This document shows positions 42,630 to 43,673 of a stretch of 43,673 nucleotides of DNA, piece after piece; the stretch's first letter is position 1; every line of letters begins with the position of its first letter. The notes below the pieces were generated by a model. That model made no database searches, had not been told where the DNA came from, and saw only the letters and a list, made by a program, of their open reading frames with translations. The stretch is taken from NCBI GenBank assembly GCA_026394075.1, contig JAPKYX010000081.1, forward strand, positions 1-43,673, given 5' to 3'. Origin of the DNA: Acidobacteriota bacterium. Lineage in GTDB: Bacteria; Acidobacteriota; Terriglobia; Bryobacterales; Bryobacteraceae. The position numbers and the translations under genes are program-made.

Positions 42630-43325
42630 ATGGAAATTCTTGTTCTCTGCCTAGCCGCCGCGCTGGCGCAGGAGCCGCGGGTGGTGACGCCCGCCGCTTC
42701 GGCCTCCTCCGCGCCATCGGATGCTCTTTTGCTGGGCCATTCACGCTGGACCACGGCCGATGGTCAACCGAACCGCTGCCGCGAGAGCCAGGGCGAGATC
42801 GTCTGCACCAGCGGCTCCGGCGACATCTATTCGGCGGAGAAGTTCGGCAGCATCCAGTTGCACCTGGAGTTCAATGTTCCGGTGATGCCCGGCCACAAGA
42901 GCCAGATGAAGGGCAACAGCGGGCTCTACCTGATGGAGCGCTATGAACTGCAGATTCTCGATTCGTTCGAGAACCCCACCTACGTCACCGGTATGTTGGG
43001 TGCGCTCTATGGTCAAGCCGCTCCGCTGGTGAACGCGGCGCGCAAACCCGGGGAATGGCAAAGCTATGACGTGGTCTTCCACGCTCCGCAGTGTGACGCG
43101 GCGGGCAAGATCGCCAAGCCGGGCACGGTAACCGCCCTGATGAACGGCATCCTGGTGCAGGACCACGTGCAGATCAGCGAGAAGGCGGACCAGCAGTTGA
43201 AGAAAGATGGGGGCCAGGGCACCTGCCCACCGGGCCGCATCCGGCTACAGGACCATTCCGGCTTTAAGGATGCTCCGGTGACGGTGATGAAGTTCCGCAA
43301 CGCGTGGGTGCGGCGTCTTGAGTAG
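42630..43325 (+). CDS. 3-keto-disaccharide hydrolase (DUF1080), exported
   Basis: A 231-residue protein with a signal peptide (1-14) and a concanavalin-like sandwich of the DUF1080 family. Members from Bacteroides and others hydrolyse 3-keto-glycosides made by sugar 3-dehydrogenases. Seen are SAEKFGSIQLHLEF, NSGLYLMERYELQILDSFEN (with the catalytic-face Glu and the S/G/Y strand), KPGEWQSYDVVFHAP, and a C-terminal GRIRLQDHSGFKDAPVTVMKFRNAWVRRL. It is one of several secreted carbohydrate-active proteins in this window. The ATG at 42630 is chosen because it gives a signal peptide. Its stop overlaps the start of the ABC-2 permease by eight bases. Confidence 0.92.
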   Translation: MEILVLCLAAALAQEPRVVTPAASASSAPSDALLLGHSRWTTADGQPNRCRESQGEIVCTSGSGDIYSAEKFGSIQLHLEFNVPVMPGHKSQMKGNSGLYLMERYELQILDSFENPTYVTGMLGALYGQAAPLVNAARKPGEWQSYDVVFHAPQCDAAGKIAKPGTVTALMNGILVQDHVQISEKADQQLKKDGGQGTCPPGRIRLQDHSGFKDAPVTVMKFRNAWVRRLE

Positions 43326-43673
43326 TCTCCCCGGAACGCAGTTCTTCCGCAATCTGATTGAGCGTCGGGCGCTGCTGTACCAGTTGGTGCGGCGTGACTT
43401 TGAGCGCCGCTTCGTCGGCTCCGCCGGAGGCTGGTTGTGGGGCGTCATCCATCCACTGGTACTGCTGCTGAGCTGGACGTTCGTTTTCCACTTCGCCATG
43501 GGGTCGCCGGTGCCCAAGAACGCCGGAACGGACAGCTACACGCTGTTTGTCTTTTGTGGCTACCTGCCGTGGATGCTGTTCCAGGAGACGGTGCAGCGAT
43601 CCTCCACGTCGTTGATCGAATCATCGAATCTGATCACCAAGACGGTGTTCCCCTCCGAACTGGTGCCGCTGTC
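43318..43673 (+). CDS. ABC-2-type permease, polysaccharide export (Wzm-like), N-terminal part
   Basis: The frame is open from a TTG at 43318 to the window edge and gives about 118 residues of a membrane permease. RNLIERRALLYQLVRRDFERRF is followed by GGWLWGVIHPLVLLLSWTFV and FVFCGYLPWMLFQETVQRSS, then SNLITKTVFPSELVPL, all typical of ABC-2 subunits that export O-antigen or capsule (Wzm/KpsM/TagG). The start overlaps the end of the DUF1080 gene by 8 bases, so the two are probably coupled. An ATPase subunit should follow outside the window. Confidence 0.85.
   Translation, partial: MSSLPGTQFFRNLIERRALLYQLVRRDFERRFVGSAGGWLWGVIHPLVLLLSWTFVFHFAMGSPVPKNAGTDSYTLFVFCGYLPWMLFQETVQRSSTSLIESSNLITKTVFPSELVPL

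Overview
The window looks like a stretch of an acidobacterial chromosome, most likely from the Solibacteres/Bryobacterales side of the phylum. This is inferred from several things read in the sequence: uniformly high G+C, a planctomycete-cytochrome/DUF1549/DUF1553 protein paired with a DUF1501 protein, PEP-CTERM surface proteins, a 3-keto-disaccharide hydrolase (DUF1080), and a YajQ/BamD/zinc-ribbon gene set. Both ends are cut inside genes. No tRNA, rRNA, CRISPR array, phage gene or insertion sequence was recognised.

Layout. 1-583 is a suspicious join: the C-terminal part of a minus-strand Ldh_2 dehydrogenase abuts the C-terminal part of a plus-strand PA14-type protein near position 270. 615-1892 is a secreted glycine-rich protein. 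1987-5369 (minus) is a MacAB-like efflux set (adaptor, FtsX-type permease, ATPase). 5732-11091 (plus) holds an Acg-like nitroreductase, an RpiB-family isomerase overlapping phosphoglucomutase, a sarcosine-oxidase-like flavoprotein and ribulose-phosphate epimerase. 11153-14109 (plus) is a compact run: BamD-like lipoprotein, receiver protein, YajQ and an alpha/beta hydrolase. 14215-16936 (minus) has a single-domain receiver, purB and a WalJ-type metallo-hydrolase.

17042-22223 (minus) is the most unusual part. It encodes a PEP-CTERM protein whose body resembles a cohesin; a very large secreted protein with an internal hydrophobic block, Ig-like repeats and a C-terminal dockerin (interrupted by a one-base frameshift); and a DNRLRE-type PEP-CTERM protein. 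A 385-base non-coding stretch lies among them. I read this as a candidate cohesin-dockerin surface display pair.

22346-27450 holds purS, an Mrp-type ATPase lacking its usual CxxC, and the cytochrome/DUF1501 pair. 27565-31494 (minus) is a tight cluster: nth, a small lipoprotein, a polytopic GT-C-like protein and a BadF-type sugar kinase. 31551-34536 has a TMTC-like membrane protein, a zinc-ribbon protein and nadD. 34544-39348 (minus) is an M20 peptidase followed by dnaG and rpoD. 39367-43673 (plus, except one gene) has a DUF255 thioredoxin-like protein, tpx, a DUF1080 hydrolase and the start of an ABC-2 polysaccharide exporter.

Several genes lacking a Shine-Dalgarno sequence have a TANNNT hexamer 6-9 bases before the start codon, which suggests leaderless transcription. 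Starts were chosen from family N-termini, signal peptides and ribosome-binding sites where visible. All family assignments come from reading motifs by eye, without database searches.
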